From: Streptomyces sp. NBC_00490
Lineage (GTDB): Bacteria > Actinomycetota > Actinomycetes > Streptomycetales > Streptomycetaceae
Direction of reading: 5' to 3'
Assembly (NCBI RefSeq): GCF_036013645.1
Contig: NZ_CP107869.1
Coordinates: forward strand, 10,168,001 to 10,232,000
DNA length: 64,000 nt
Shown here: piece after piece, positions 1-7,748 of the stretch
How positions within the stretch are numbered: position 1 is the first letter of the stretch
How the letters are laid out: the number at the start of each line of letters is the position of its first letter
The notes under the pieces: generated by a model
What the model was told of the DNA's origin: nothing
The model's database searches: none
What the model saw: only the letters and a program-made list of their open reading frames with translations
Translations under genes and position numbers: made by a program

Positions 1-327
1 GACAAGGACGCGCTCCAGGGTGTGATCCGCTTCGTCCGGGCCGCTGTACCCGACCCCGACTCCTCGCTGTGGTCGCACGTCTCGCCCGCCCAGTCCGCGT
101 GGATGCAGATGTACGACGAACGCCTGCGCCGACTCGCCTCCGAACTCGGCGTGGGCGACTCGGTGTTGCTCGGCACCGTACCGCTGGAGCCAATTCTCCA
201 GTGGCAGGAGCAGCTGATCACGGAGGAAGAGGTCGTCGCCACCAAGATCGCCAACAAGGAGACGCTGGACGCGCTGGAGGAGATCGCCGGACGCCTCGTC
301 GACGACACCCACTGGGGGAAGCCGTGA
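1..327 (+). CDS. C-terminal part of SCO2523-family variant P-loop protein (cut by window edge)
   Basis: The reading frame is open from base 1, so only the last 108 residues are present. The visible part is soluble, with a motif like VPLEPILQWQEQL and a helical tail, as at the C-terminus of MinD/ParA-like proteins. I assign it to the SCO2523 family mainly because the next two genes look like SCO2522 and SCO2521 and the order fits; the P-loop itself lies outside the window. The stop overlaps the next start (GTGA), so the genes are translationally coupled. The function of the family is not established. Moderate confidence in the family, high confidence that it is a real gene. Confidence 0.6.
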   Translation, partial: DKDALQGVIRFVRAAVPDPDSSLWSHVSPAQSAWMQMYDERLRRLASELGVGDSVLLGTVPLEPILQWQEQLITEEEVVATKIANKETLDALEEIAGRLVDDTHWGKP

Positions 328-1289
328 CCGACGTCTTCCGGGAGACCACTGCACAGAGCCGCACCGCCGCGGTGCCCCTGTCCCATCTCTCCCTGGAAAT
401 CGGCCACTTGTACATGGAGGATCTGGAAGGCGGCCCCGACCGCCTGCGTGAACTCTTCACCCGGGTCCGGCCCTGGGCGGACGCGGCCCGCGCCGACATC
501 GCCGCCCGCACCGGCACCGCCCGGCCACGCGTCAGCACCTGCTTCCTCGTCGACGACTACTTCAGCCGCTTCTCCACCCCCGCCGAACTGCTCCCCCTCG
601 TCCTCGGCGAGGCCGAGCGGGCCGGCCTCGCCATCGACTACCTGGCCCGCGAATCCGCCTGCGCGGTCGCCGACACGATCCCCCTCGCCCAGTCCGTCGC
701 GCGCCGGCTCGTCGAATCACCGCCCCCGGGCAGCTACGGCGCCCGCCCGCCGGTCAGCGAGTCCGGCTGGCTCGCCAACGGCCAGCGAAGCCCCTCCGGG
801 CGATCCCAGGCCATGCGCAGGACGGCACCCTGGCAGCCGCCCAGCGAGACCGCCGCCCGCCGCCACTCCGTCTTCGTGGACGTCGAACTCTGGGACGACG
901 ACAAGGACGGCAACCGCACCTGGTCCTGCCCCTTCCTCGCCGCCGTCTGGCAGCTCGCCCGCCTCGGCCTCCTGCGCAGCGAAGGCGAACCGGTCCTGTC
1001 ACCGCGCCCCGCGAACCCCCGCGGACACCCACGCAGTTGGGACGAACTGCCGCCGCTGACCCAGCTCAACCCCACCGCCGCGCCCTTCTGCGCCTACCGC
1101 ACCTGCTCCGTACTGCCCGCACGGTTTCTCCCTGTCGAACACGCGGTGAGGATCGTCCTCGACCAGACCGACGTCGACACCGGAGCCGTCGAGCAGATCG
1201 CCGCCCGCGCACACGCGGAGGGCATCACGCCCCCCGACTCGGTGGCCGACCGGGTCTCCTACGTCTTCTGCCCGGAGCCGTCAAGGTGA
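324..1289 (+). CDS. SCO2522-family protein
   Basis: A 321-residue soluble protein starting at GTG 324, which overlaps the upstream stop; the longer open frame from 69 is the shadow of the upstream gene. No signal peptide or membrane segment is visible. The N-terminal third has the stretch LSHLSLEIGHLYMEDL followed by CFLVDDYF, recalling the SCO2522 family of Streptomyces, which occurs in a conserved cluster with SCO2521 and a variant P-loop ATPase. No catalytic motif is obvious and the biochemical role is unknown. It overlaps the following gene by GTGA, indicating one operon. Confidence 0.65.
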   Translation: MTDVFRETTAQSRTAAVPLSHLSLEIGHLYMEDLEGGPDRLRELFTRVRPWADAARADIAARTGTARPRVSTCFLVDDYFSRFSTPAELLPLVLGEAERAGLAIDYLARESACAVADTIPLAQSVARRLVESPPPGSYGARPPVSESGWLANGQRSPSGRSQAMRRTAPWQPPSETAARRHSVFVDVELWDDDKDGNRTWSCPFLAAVWQLARLGLLRSEGEPVLSPRPANPRGHPRSWDELPPLTQLNPTAAPFCAYRTCSVLPARFLPVEHAVRIVLDQTDVDTGAVEQIAARAHAEGITPPDSVADRVSYVFCPEPSR

Positions 1290-2242
1290 CGCCCCCGCCG
1301 GACGCGCCCCGGACCCTCCCGGTCCTGGCCTGCGGGGAGATCCGCACCTGCGTCCTGCCGTCGCTCAACCCCCTGGACGCCCGCGCCGCCACACAGTTGC
1401 TGCGACTGCGTCCAGACGAACGCGTCCTGGTCTCCGAACGCCCCAACCTCTACGTGCGCTCCCCGCAGACTCTCACCGGCGTCGACTGCCGGATGCCCAC
1501 GTCCAACGGCGCCAAGGTGCGCGTGATCGGCACGGTCGCCACCCGCGCCGCCCTCACCGAGGGCCGCATCCTGCAGAGCAGCGCCCACGTCCGGGCCCTC
1601 GCCCGAGGCCCCGAACGGCGCCGCCCCTGGGGCCACTACCTCCTACAGCCCGGAGTGCTCGAACCACTGGGCCGCCTTCCCGAACGCGAGGCTGCCCAAG
1701 GCGTCCTCGCCGGCGCCGGACCCGGCGAGCTCGACCTCGGCCTGATCGCGGACGCCATCCTCACCCCCTTGCTCAGGCACCCGCTGCTCGACCAGAAGAG
1801 CCCCCTGAAGTCCCGTCACACCAGGCTGCGTTGGGCCGCCCGGCAGACCGAGCCGGACCAGGGACCCGCGATCGAGAAGTTCACCCTCGCCGAGGACGAC
1901 CTGCGCACGGTCCGGCTGCGGGTACCGGCCGGCACCGACCCGGCCGCCGTCGCCACCCTCTGCGAGGACCTGGCACTGCACGACTGGCTCCTCACCACCG
2001 TCGTGCGCCTCCTCGACGGCAGACTCGGCCCCGCCGAGGGACCCGACGCGCTCACCGCACTGCGCCCAGCCGTCGAGCATCTGATCCACCTTTGGATGCC
2101 CGCCGCCCGCAGCGACCACGCACTACGGGGACTGTGGGACGTCCTCGAGCAGAACCCCGGATTCACCCGGCAGTGGGACAACCTCGTCCAGCGGATCCGG
2201 GACCGCCTTGCCCTGCTCAACGCCTTGATAGGCAGCCCATAG
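1286..2242 (+). CDS. SCO2521-family protein
   Basis: A 318-residue protein from GTG 1286, overlapping the upstream stop. The region GEIRTCVLPSLNPLDA near the N-terminus and the helical C-terminal half (LALHDWLLTTVVRLLDGR) match my recollection of the SCO2521 family. There is no membrane segment and no recognisable catalytic site. It is third in a tightly coupled operon with the partial P-loop protein and the SCO2522-like protein; a membrane protein follows after 24 bases. The family has no assigned function. Identification rests on recalled similarity plus gene order. Confidence 0.65.
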   Translation: MTPPPDAPRTLPVLACGEIRTCVLPSLNPLDARAATQLLRLRPDERVLVSERPNLYVRSPQTLTGVDCRMPTSNGAKVRVIGTVATRAALTEGRILQSSAHVRALARGPERRRPWGHYLLQPGVLEPLGRLPEREAAQGVLAGAGPGELDLGLIADAILTPLLRHPLLDQKSPLKSRHTRLRWAARQTEPDQGPAIEKFTLAEDDLRTVRLRVPAGTDPAAVATLCEDLALHDWLLTTVVRLLDGRLGPAEGPDALTALRPAVEHLIHLWMPAARSDHALRGLWDVLEQNPGFTRQWDNLVQRIRDRLALLNALIGSP

Positions 2243-2266
2243 GCCCTTAGCCACGGGGGAGACGCC

Positions 2267-3343
2267 ATGAACGGAGCACCAGCGACCACCACCACGCCGG
2301 CCAACCCGGCGCCACCGCCGGCCGCCCCGGCACCCCGGCGCCCCGACAACAGGGGACTGCGGATCCCGCCGGTACTCATGAAGACCCTGGTGACCTCCGT
2401 GGTCTTCGTCATCGCCCTTCTCGTCACCAACACGCTCGACGAGAACCAGGGCGCAGGCGACGTATGGAACCTGACCGCCTCCATCGTCATCGGCGGCGCA
2501 GCCCTCATCGTGCAATACCTGGTCGACTTCGAAAAACGGCTGGTGGAGATGGAGAGCAGCCAGGCCGAGCTGATCCGGGACGTCAAGGACAACCTGCTCA
2601 GCCATCACGTCGCCCTCACCACCCTGGTCGACGACCGGTTCCGGCAGATCAACGTGGCGACCGAACTGTTCAGCAACGTCGACCGCTCAGTGCTGCGCTC
2701 GGACGCGGTCATCAAACTCGCCCGCCGGGCCACGGAGTGCGGCGAGCTCAACAACGAGACCGTGAGGACCTTCGCCAGCGAAGAGATCGAGCGCCTGGCC
2801 GGACTGCTGGAGAACCTCAGCAACCGCAGCGCGGACTGCCTGGGAGAGAACCAGGACTGGCTGATCGACCTCACCCGCTGCATCAAGCACAGCCTCGACG
2901 CGACCAGCACCTCCGTCGACCGGCACTTCTGGGGCAGCGAGCCCGCCGCCCGCTATCTGGAGGCCCAGACCGACGCCCTGGCACGAGGAGTGGAGATCCG
3001 CCGACTGTTCCTCGTCGACGACGAGGAACACATCGACGCGGAACTGCTGGCGCTGTGCGCCAACCAACGAGCCCTCGGGCTCGATTCCCGCGTGGTGGCA
3101 GTCTCCCAACTGCCACCCTGGGCACGGCTCGGCACACAGAGCGACTTCATCGTCTTCGACCGGGAACTGAGTTACGAGATCGACCAGGACACCAAAGACG
3201 TCAACGCCAAAACGACACTCAACGCCCGCCCCGCCCACGTAGAACACCGGCTCAGGCAGTTCACCCGCTTATGGGACGCCACGACTCGCCTTCCTGACCA
3301 GGGCATCCCGCAGCCCGGGCCAGCGGTAGCGGGATCGGACTGA
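2267..3343 (+). CDS. Membrane-anchored hypothetical protein
   Basis: A 358-residue protein from ATG 2267, preceded by GGGGGA. Residues 1-30 are Pro/Ala-rich and cytosolic-like. Two hydrophobic segments follow, about residues 38-58 (VTSVVFVIALLVTN) and 68-86 (ASIVIGGAALIVQYLV), then a helical linker that may form a coiled coil. The C-terminal 150 residues (GVEIRRLFLVDDEEH, then DFIVFDREL) look like a compact alpha/beta domain. I do not recognise the family. The 24-base gap and shared strand place it in the operon of the SCO2521-like gene, so it may be that system's membrane component; this is inference. Confidence 0.75.
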   Translation: MNGAPATTTTPANPAPPPAAPAPRRPDNRGLRIPPVLMKTLVTSVVFVIALLVTNTLDENQGAGDVWNLTASIVIGGAALIVQYLVDFEKRLVEMESSQAELIRDVKDNLLSHHVALTTLVDDRFRQINVATELFSNVDRSVLRSDAVIKLARRATECGELNNETVRTFASEEIERLAGLLENLSNRSADCLGENQDWLIDLTRCIKHSLDATSTSVDRHFWGSEPAARYLEAQTDALARGVEIRRLFLVDDEEHIDAELLALCANQRALGLDSRVVAVSQLPPWARLGTQSDFIVFDRELSYEIDQDTKDVNAKTTLNARPAHVEHRLRQFTRLWDATTRLPDQGIPQPGPAVAGSD

Positions 3344-3351
3344 CCAAAACG

Positions 3352-3380
3352 GCCCCGCCCCTTGAACAACCGAGCGGGGC
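3352..3380 (+). terminator. Probable intrinsic terminator after the SCO2521-type operon
   Basis: Arms GCCCCGC (3352-3358) and GCGGGGC (3374-3380) form a GC-rich hairpin nine bases beyond the stop of the membrane protein gene. There is no long T tract, as is usual in Streptomyces. Confidence 0.5.
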
Positions 3381-3439
3381 GCTTCCCCGCCCCCGGAGTC
3401 AGTCAATCGCCGGCCTGCATGCACGGCCGGTACGCCCAC

Positions 3440-3700
3440 GCAGGCGGTCCGGCCGCAGGAGGAGAGGGGCTCGGGGAACGGCGAAGGAAGCACGCGCGAG
3501 TGCCGGCCACCGTGGGCCGAGAACAACACCACCCGCATCCGCGACCCCGCCGCGCGCTGCCGCTTCACCGAGCGCGCGGTCCAGCGAATCATCGCCGCCC
3601 TCGAAGAAGACGGTTCCTGGAGTCGGGGGCCCTCGCCGTACGGCCGCCTGCACCACCCCCGCACGCACGGCTGGCCCCGTGCTGTTGCGTCACCAACACC
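3440..3700 (+). pseudogene. Remnant of a winged-helix transcriptional regulator
   Basis: Between 3519 and 3620 one plus-strand frame reads as a recognition-helix segment (CRFTERAVQRIIAALEEDG), typical of MarR/ArsR-like winged-helix regulators. No start codon or intact flanking sequence exists: upstream the frame is lost, and after the matching segment the sequence no longer looks like the beta wing. The remnant sits in the 500-base space between the SCO2521-type operon and the DUF5707 gene. I see no other feature in this gap. Confidence 0.45.
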
Positions 3701-3842
3701 AGGGTGATTCGGCCGGCTACTCAGGCACGGTTGAGTAGGTCTGCCGATGCCCGGCATCTGTCCGCGCGGCGAGTATCTATCCATCGGCGCAACCGAGTTG
3801 GGCCGATCCGATTGAGTACTCACTACCGCTACGGAGATTGCC

Positions 3843-4295
3843 ATGTCCCGACGTGTCGCCCTGCTCGTGTCCGCTGGTGTCGTCGCCCTCGGCGGCGCGG
3901 GTGCCTTCGCGTTCGCCTACGCCGGTGAGCAGCCCCCGGCGCTGGAGAAGAGCACCGCCCGTTACACCGCTCCGAAAGGGAAGGGCGATGGCTCGCTGAC
4001 GTTCTCGACGGATGTGACGGCCAATTCCGGTGTGAAGAGCGTGAAGGTGCTGGCGTGGCCGCAGGACTCGTCCCTGGGCAAGAAGGGCCTGACGGCCAAG
4101 GACATGGCCGACGCGGAGTCGGCCACCTGCACTCCGGCGGAGGACGACAAGGTGCACTGCACCTACAAGGTGGCAGTCACCAGCTTTGAGGCCGAGGCGT
4201 CCCCGCACGGTGCCTGGCACGTCGCGGTCCTGGCCACCGCCAAGAACGGCACCACCACCCTGGACACCACCGCGGCCGACTTCACCCTGCGCTAG
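3843..4295 (+). CDS. DUF5707-type exported protein
   Basis: A 150-residue protein from ATG 3843, with GGAG seven bases upstream. Residues 1-27 form a signal peptide or N-terminal anchor (MSRRVALLVSAGVV, then AGAFAFAYA). The mature part holds KSTARYTAPKGKGDGSLTF and VKSVKVLAWP, the pattern I associate with DUF5707 proteins of Streptomyces, which look like small beta-sandwich secreted proteins. One disulphide is plausible between the two cysteines near residues 99 and 108. No function is known. A hairpin separates it from the downstream membrane protein gene. Confidence 0.75.
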   Translation: MSRRVALLVSAGVVALGGAGAFAFAYAGEQPPALEKSTARYTAPKGKGDGSLTFSTDVTANSGVKSVKVLAWPQDSSLGKKGLTAKDMADAESATCTPAEDDKVHCTYKVAVTSFEAEASPHGAWHVAVLATAKNGTTTLDTTAADFTLR

Positions 4296-4315
4296 TCGAG
4301 CACCCAACCCACCCT

Positions 4316-4338
4316 GGCCTCGGCAATCCGCCGAGGCC
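4316..4338 (+). terminator. Hairpin between DUF5707 and DUF2238 genes
   Basis: Perfect nine-base arms GGCCTCGGC and GCCGAGGCC with a five-base loop, 21 bases after the DUF5707 stop. It could be a terminator or a processing/attenuation hairpin, since the next gene starts only 31 bases further on. Confidence 0.5.
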
Positions 4339-4368
4339 GACGCCCACGCCGAGACCAAGGAGCCAGCC

Positions 4369-5067
4369 ATGTCGCCCCTCCCCGCAGCGACGGCCGCCCC
4401 GTCCACCAGCCGTACCGGTCCTGCGCCTGGCCGCAGCCGGCTGCCGGCCGCGCTGGCGGTCGGGGTGACCGTCGCGCTCGGGGTCTCGGCATGGCATCCG
4501 AAGGACACCACCACCTGGTTCCTCGAGACGGTCTGGGTGATCGTGGGCCTGCCGCTGCTGATCCTGCTGCACAAGCGGTTCCCGTTGAGCGACCTGCTGT
4601 ACTGCCTGCTCGCCGTGCACGCCCTGGTCCTGATGACCGGCGGGCACTACACCTACGCCGACGTACCCGCGGGTGACTGGATCCGCGACTGGCTCAACTG
4701 GTCCCGTAACCCCTACGACCGATTCGGCCACCTCATCCAGGGCTTCGTCCCGGCGATCCTCGTGCGCGAACTCCTCGTACGCACCTCACCCCTGCAGCGC
4801 AGCCGCTGGCTCGCCCCGCTCACCGTCTGCGCCTGCCTGGCTTTCAGCGCCGTCTTCGAGATGCTGGAATGGCTCTCCGCGGTCATTGGCAAGGACGCCG
4901 CAGATGCCTTCCTGGGCACCCAGGGGGACGTATGGGACACACAATGGGACATGTTCTGCTGCCTCGTCGGCGCCACGGTGTCCCTGCTGCTCCTCTCCCG
5001 CGTGCACAACCGCTTTCTGGCCCGCCTCCAACCGGCCGACATCACCGTCAGCAGCGAGAGGCGGTGA
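4369..5067 (+). CDS. DUF2238 (YjdF-like) integral membrane protein
   Basis: A 232-residue polytopic membrane protein from ATG 4369, with AGGAG upstream (CAAGGAGCCAGCC). About six hydrophobic segments are visible. The family signatures are YDRFGHLIQGFVPA in the middle and QGDVWDTQWDMFCCLVGA near the end, with conserved Asp, Arg and His residues on membrane helices. This matches DUF2238, the family of E. coli YjdF, whose function is unknown. The gene probably shares transcription with the DUF5707 gene upstream. The call to family is firm; no role is inferred. Confidence 0.85.
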   Translation: MSPLPAATAAPSTSRTGPAPGRSRLPAALAVGVTVALGVSAWHPKDTTTWFLETVWVIVGLPLLILLHKRFPLSDLLYCLLAVHALVLMTGGHYTYADVPAGDWIRDWLNWSRNPYDRFGHLIQGFVPAILVRELLVRTSPLQRSRWLAPLTVCACLAFSAVFEMLEWLSAVIGKDAADAFLGTQGDVWDTQWDMFCCLVGATVSLLLLSRVHNRFLARLQPADITVSSERR

Positions 5068-5084
5068 CGTACTGCCCGGTTTCG

Positions 5085-5195
5085 GCAGCATCCGCTCGCC
5101 GAGGTGATCCGCAGTCTGCCCGGCATGGGGGCAAGGCTGGGTGCCGAGTTCATCGCCGCCACGGGCGGCGACATGGGCGGCACTGTCTCTCAGAT
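5085..5195 (+). pseudogene. IS110-family transposase fragment
   Basis: A plus-strand frame reads HPLAEVIRSLPGMGARLGAE and continues FIAATGGDM, the start of the IS110/IS116/IS902 C-terminal domain (helix-hairpin-helix-like SLPGMG motif). The match ends abruptly at a stop about 5204 and has no start. It is a short relic lying directly between the DUF2238 gene and the Imm1 gene. Confidence 0.7.
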
Positions 5196-5218
5196 CCGTC
5201 TGTGAGATCGTCGCGCTC

Positions 5219-5596
5219 ATGATCGAGGCTTGGGTGATCGATGACGACAGCAGTGTCCCGGTGTCGTCCGAGAGCGTGCCGGAGGCCCTTCGGACAAGGA
5301 TCGACAGCGGGCAGTTTGAGACGTGGCTGACCAGTTCGTCCGGACGATCATTGGCCTTCGTGACGAATACCGAGCGCGCGATGGTGATGCTGCTCGAAGA
5401 AGAGGGCGATCCCGGCGAGCATGCCGTGGACCCTGAAGCCGAGGGATCAAGCGGCGGGTTCCTCCTCTGCAACGGCCAGCATGACGAGTACCCGGACGAA
5501 GACACCGTCCCCATCGGTGAGGCGTTCAGGCTCGTAAAACACATCGTAAGCACGGGATCCTGGCCTGCGGACGCGTGCTGGGTGGTCGATCGCTGA
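5219..5596 (+). CDS. Imm1-family immunity protein
   Basis: A 125-residue acidic protein, best start ATG 5219 (the frame extends upstream through the IS110 relic). The features GRSLAFVTNTERAMVMLLEE, then GDPGEHAVDP, NGQHDEYPDEDTVP and a final segment FRLVKHIVSTGSWP are the pattern of Imm1 immunity proteins, which neutralise deaminase- or nuclease-type toxins of polymorphic toxin systems. No toxin gene is next to it. It is flanked by an IS110 relic upstream and an IS5 relic immediately downstream, so it looks like an orphan left after rearrangement. The family call is from recalled motifs. Confidence 0.7.
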   Translation: MIEAWVIDDDSSVPVSSESVPEALRTRIDSGQFETWLTSSSGRSLAFVTNTERAMVMLLEEEGDPGEHAVDPEAEGSSGGFLLCNGQHDEYPDEDTVPIGEAFRLVKHIVSTGSWPADACWVVDR

Positions 5597-5598
5597 GG

Positions 5599-6427
5599 CT
5601 ATCGCCAGGTCCAGATAAGGGTGGCGGCGAGGTGGAGTGCAGCCTGGTAGGTGATGGCGAGCTTGTCCGTTCGCATGGCCAAACCACGCCACTGTTTGAG
5701 CCGGTTGATGCATCGTTCGACCGCGTTGCGCGGCTTGTACGCCTCGGCGTCGAAGGCGGGCGGTCGGCCTCCGACACAGCCTCGTTGGAGACGGTGACCG
5801 ACCTGGTCGGACGGCTGGGGGATGACAGCGTGGATCCCCGCGTCGGCGGAGGTGAATCCGGATCGCGCGGGATGAATACGCGCGGTCCGCCAGGACGGCC
5901 ACCGGCCGGGTCCTTGGTCTGCCGGGACCGCTTCGCGGAACACGGATGCTTGCCGAAACAGTTTCGGAGGCCGGTGCGTCACCCGCCTGGCCCGTCGTGA
6001 CGCGGAGGGCCAGCGGCCGAGCACGGATGTCGCTGGCGAGGTGGACCTTCGTGCTCAGGCCGCCACGGGAGCGTCCGAGCGCGTGGTCGTCGGGTTCGGC
6101 CCGGTCTGGCGCCCCTTTTTTCTTCCTGGCTCCGGCGGCGTGCTGGTGAGCTCGGCAGACGGTCGAGTGCAGGGACAGGGCCCAGCCGACGTCGTCAGCG
6201 TCGTCGGCCGCTGCCAGGACCGCGGCGAGGATCCGTTCCCAGGTGCCGTCCACGGCCCACCTGATCAGCCTTTTGTGAGCTGTCTGGAACGAGCCGAGTT
6301 CGTCCGGCAGGTCCCGCCAGGGCGAGCAGGTGTGGTACTTCCACGCGATGGCCTCCAAGGTTCGGCGGTGATCGGCCCACCGCCGGCCGCGGGCTGGATC
6401 GGCCGGCATCAGCGGCTCGATCCGGGC
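5599..6427 (-). pseudogene. Degenerate IS5-family DDE transposase
   Basis: The minus strand encodes an IS5-type (IS427-like) transposase in two frames. The first reads RIEPLMPADPARGRRWADHR through RAHQHAAGARKKKG to about 6000. The second carries the C-terminal end, FDAEAYKPRNAVERCINRLK, then RTDKLAITYQAALHLAATLI, to the stop at 5599. A frameshift separates them, the N-terminus is missing (junction near 6427 with an IS110 fragment) and the expected Asp in the (V/S)xDSTVxRAHQ motif is His (LHSTVCRAHQ). The copy is therefore inactive. Confidence 0.85.
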
Positions 6428-6597
6428 GGAACGTTGACGCGGCGGCGGGCGAGGGCCGGCAGAGCCTGTTTGTGTCCCTTTCCCTCGCTCTTCTTCCGCT
6501 GGTAGTACGCCTTGCACGCGGGGCAGGATTTCAGGCTGGCCATCGCCGAGAAGTACATGGTCCGCAGCAGGCTGCGGGGCCAGGCCGGCTAGAGCGT
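6428..6597 (-). pseudogene. IS110-family transposase C-terminal fragment
   Basis: The minus strand reads LRTMYFSAMASLKSCPACKA, then YYQRKKSEGKGHKQALPALA and RRRVNV, the C-terminal tail of IS110-family transposases. It joins directly to the IS5 remnant at about 6427, so the IS5 sequence was inserted into, or recombined with, this IS110 copy. Its orientation is opposite to the IS110 fragment at 5085, so the two are not halves of one gene. Confidence 0.75.
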
Positions 6598-6760
6598 GTC
6601 TCTTTGATCGGCTGGTCAGTTGATCGGATGTGGGAAGTCCCGTAAACGATCTTCGTGTCCCTCGGAATCAATGACCCTGTCCGCTGGTGGGGATGTGCGG
6701 CAGACTGGGGCAACATGCATAGGCCGAGTGGGAGGGCGCATAGAACGCATTAGTGAGTCG

Positions 6761-7231
6761 ATGACGGCTTGCAGTCCGTCGGTGCTGGACGCTCTTGGTG
6801 CTGCTGGGTGGACAGCAGGTCGCAAGATCGCCATCGCGGACTGGACGCGGCAACTGACAGATGCCGGGTTCGACCTCAACGACCTGGCGATAGCGGTCTG
6901 GGCCGAGTTCGGCGAGCTGATGATCAGGAGCTCTCCGTCCCGTGTCCCCGGTTCGCGCTTGCACATGGACCCCGTTGACGCCTGCATCGACGGCGCCACG
7001 GAAGCGGCCACGCTGGAGCGGCACTACGGAGAGAACTTCAGTCCTCTGGGCATGTGGTCGAGCCAGTTCCCTGCGTACATTGCGGCCAGCGGTCGCGTTA
7101 TCGCCGTGGGGCCGCACTGCCTTTGGTCGCTGGGTTCTACCTTCATGGAGGCGTTGGCCTACGTGGTGGACGGCGATGGCGGCGTCAATCGTGAGGAACG
7201 GGCAGACTGGCTCGACAACTGCCAGTACTAG
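6761..7231 (+). CDS. SUKH-3 domain immunity-type protein
   Basis: A 156-residue protein starting most plausibly at ATG 6761, which places the family motif VLDALGAAGWTAGRKI near the N-terminus; earlier ATGs at 6671 and 6620 are in frame. The sequence then reads WTRQLTDAGFDLNDLAIAVW, AEFGEL and a C-terminal PHCLWSLGSTFMEALAYVVD, which fits SUKH-3, a superfamily of immunity proteins against secreted nuclease toxins. No toxin is adjacent. Together with the Imm1 gene 1.2 kb upstream it suggests a decayed immunity island separated by insertion sequences. Confidence 0.7.
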   Translation: MTACSPSVLDALGAAGWTAGRKIAIADWTRQLTDAGFDLNDLAIAVWAEFGELMIRSSPSRVPGSRLHMDPVDACIDGATEAATLERHYGENFSPLGMWSSQFPAYIAASGRVIAVGPHCLWSLGSTFMEALAYVVDGDGGVNREERADWLDNCQY

Positions 7232-7748
7232 TAGGGCTGGTCAGGTTTGTAGGGGTGTGGGTATGTCGCGGTGGCAGGTGGGGCAGGCGCCGGTCCAGGT
7301 GGCGAGGAGGGTCTGCAGTTCGCGGACCACTCGGTAGAGGCTCAGGCCTGCGTGGCGCCTTTTGGGTCTGGTGCCAGTCGTTGCGACCTGGTGTCCGCGG
7401 TGCTCGACCACATCTGTTCTGTCAGGCTCCGCCCTCGGCGTCGCGGTGTTCGCCCCGTCTGCCATGCGGGCCTGCGCCGGCCGGGTGCACGTCACCGGCC
7501 GAGCCCGTCGGTGGGCGGGTGTTCGCGGCGGTCGCGAAGCTCGGGGGAGATCGACCCCGCGGGCGTCCGGGCCTGCCCTCTGGTCCGCTCCATGGCGGCG
7601 CACGGACCGACGTCCGCGATCGAACTGGATGACGGGGACGGCCGGTGTGTGGCGGTCCTCACGCAGTTCGAGATCGTCGGGGAGCAGGTCCATGGAGCGT
7701 GGGAGGAGTTGGCGGCCTCGCTGCCCGATGCACGCTGAGGACCGGCCG
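7232..7748. other. Gap with unresolved coding remnants
   Basis: About 500 bases between the SUKH-3 gene and the end of the CHAT gene. A minus-strand stretch ending at 7241 reads SLYRVVRELQTLLATWTGAC and may be a relic of a mobile element, but I cannot name it. A short plus-strand frame is listed separately at 7592. Nothing else is recognised. Confidence 0.4.
7592..7738 (+). CDS. Small hypothetical protein (uncertain)
   Basis: A 48-residue frame from ATG 7592 reading SAIELDDGDGRCVAVLTQFE, then VGEQVHGAWEELAASLP. The amino-acid pattern looks like real protein, but there is no clear ribosome binding site and the frame extends upstream without a convincing start, so it may be the tail of a broken gene. 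It ends ten bases before the convergent CHAT gene. Confidence 0.3.
   Translation: MAAHGPTSAIELDDGDGRCVAVLTQFEIVGEQVHGAWEELAASLPDAR

Noticed and set aside
2267..3343. Assigning the membrane protein to DUF6879 or a phospholipase D family
   Set aside because: The expected motifs (for PLD, HxK) are absent; the resemblance was only in general alpha/beta pattern.
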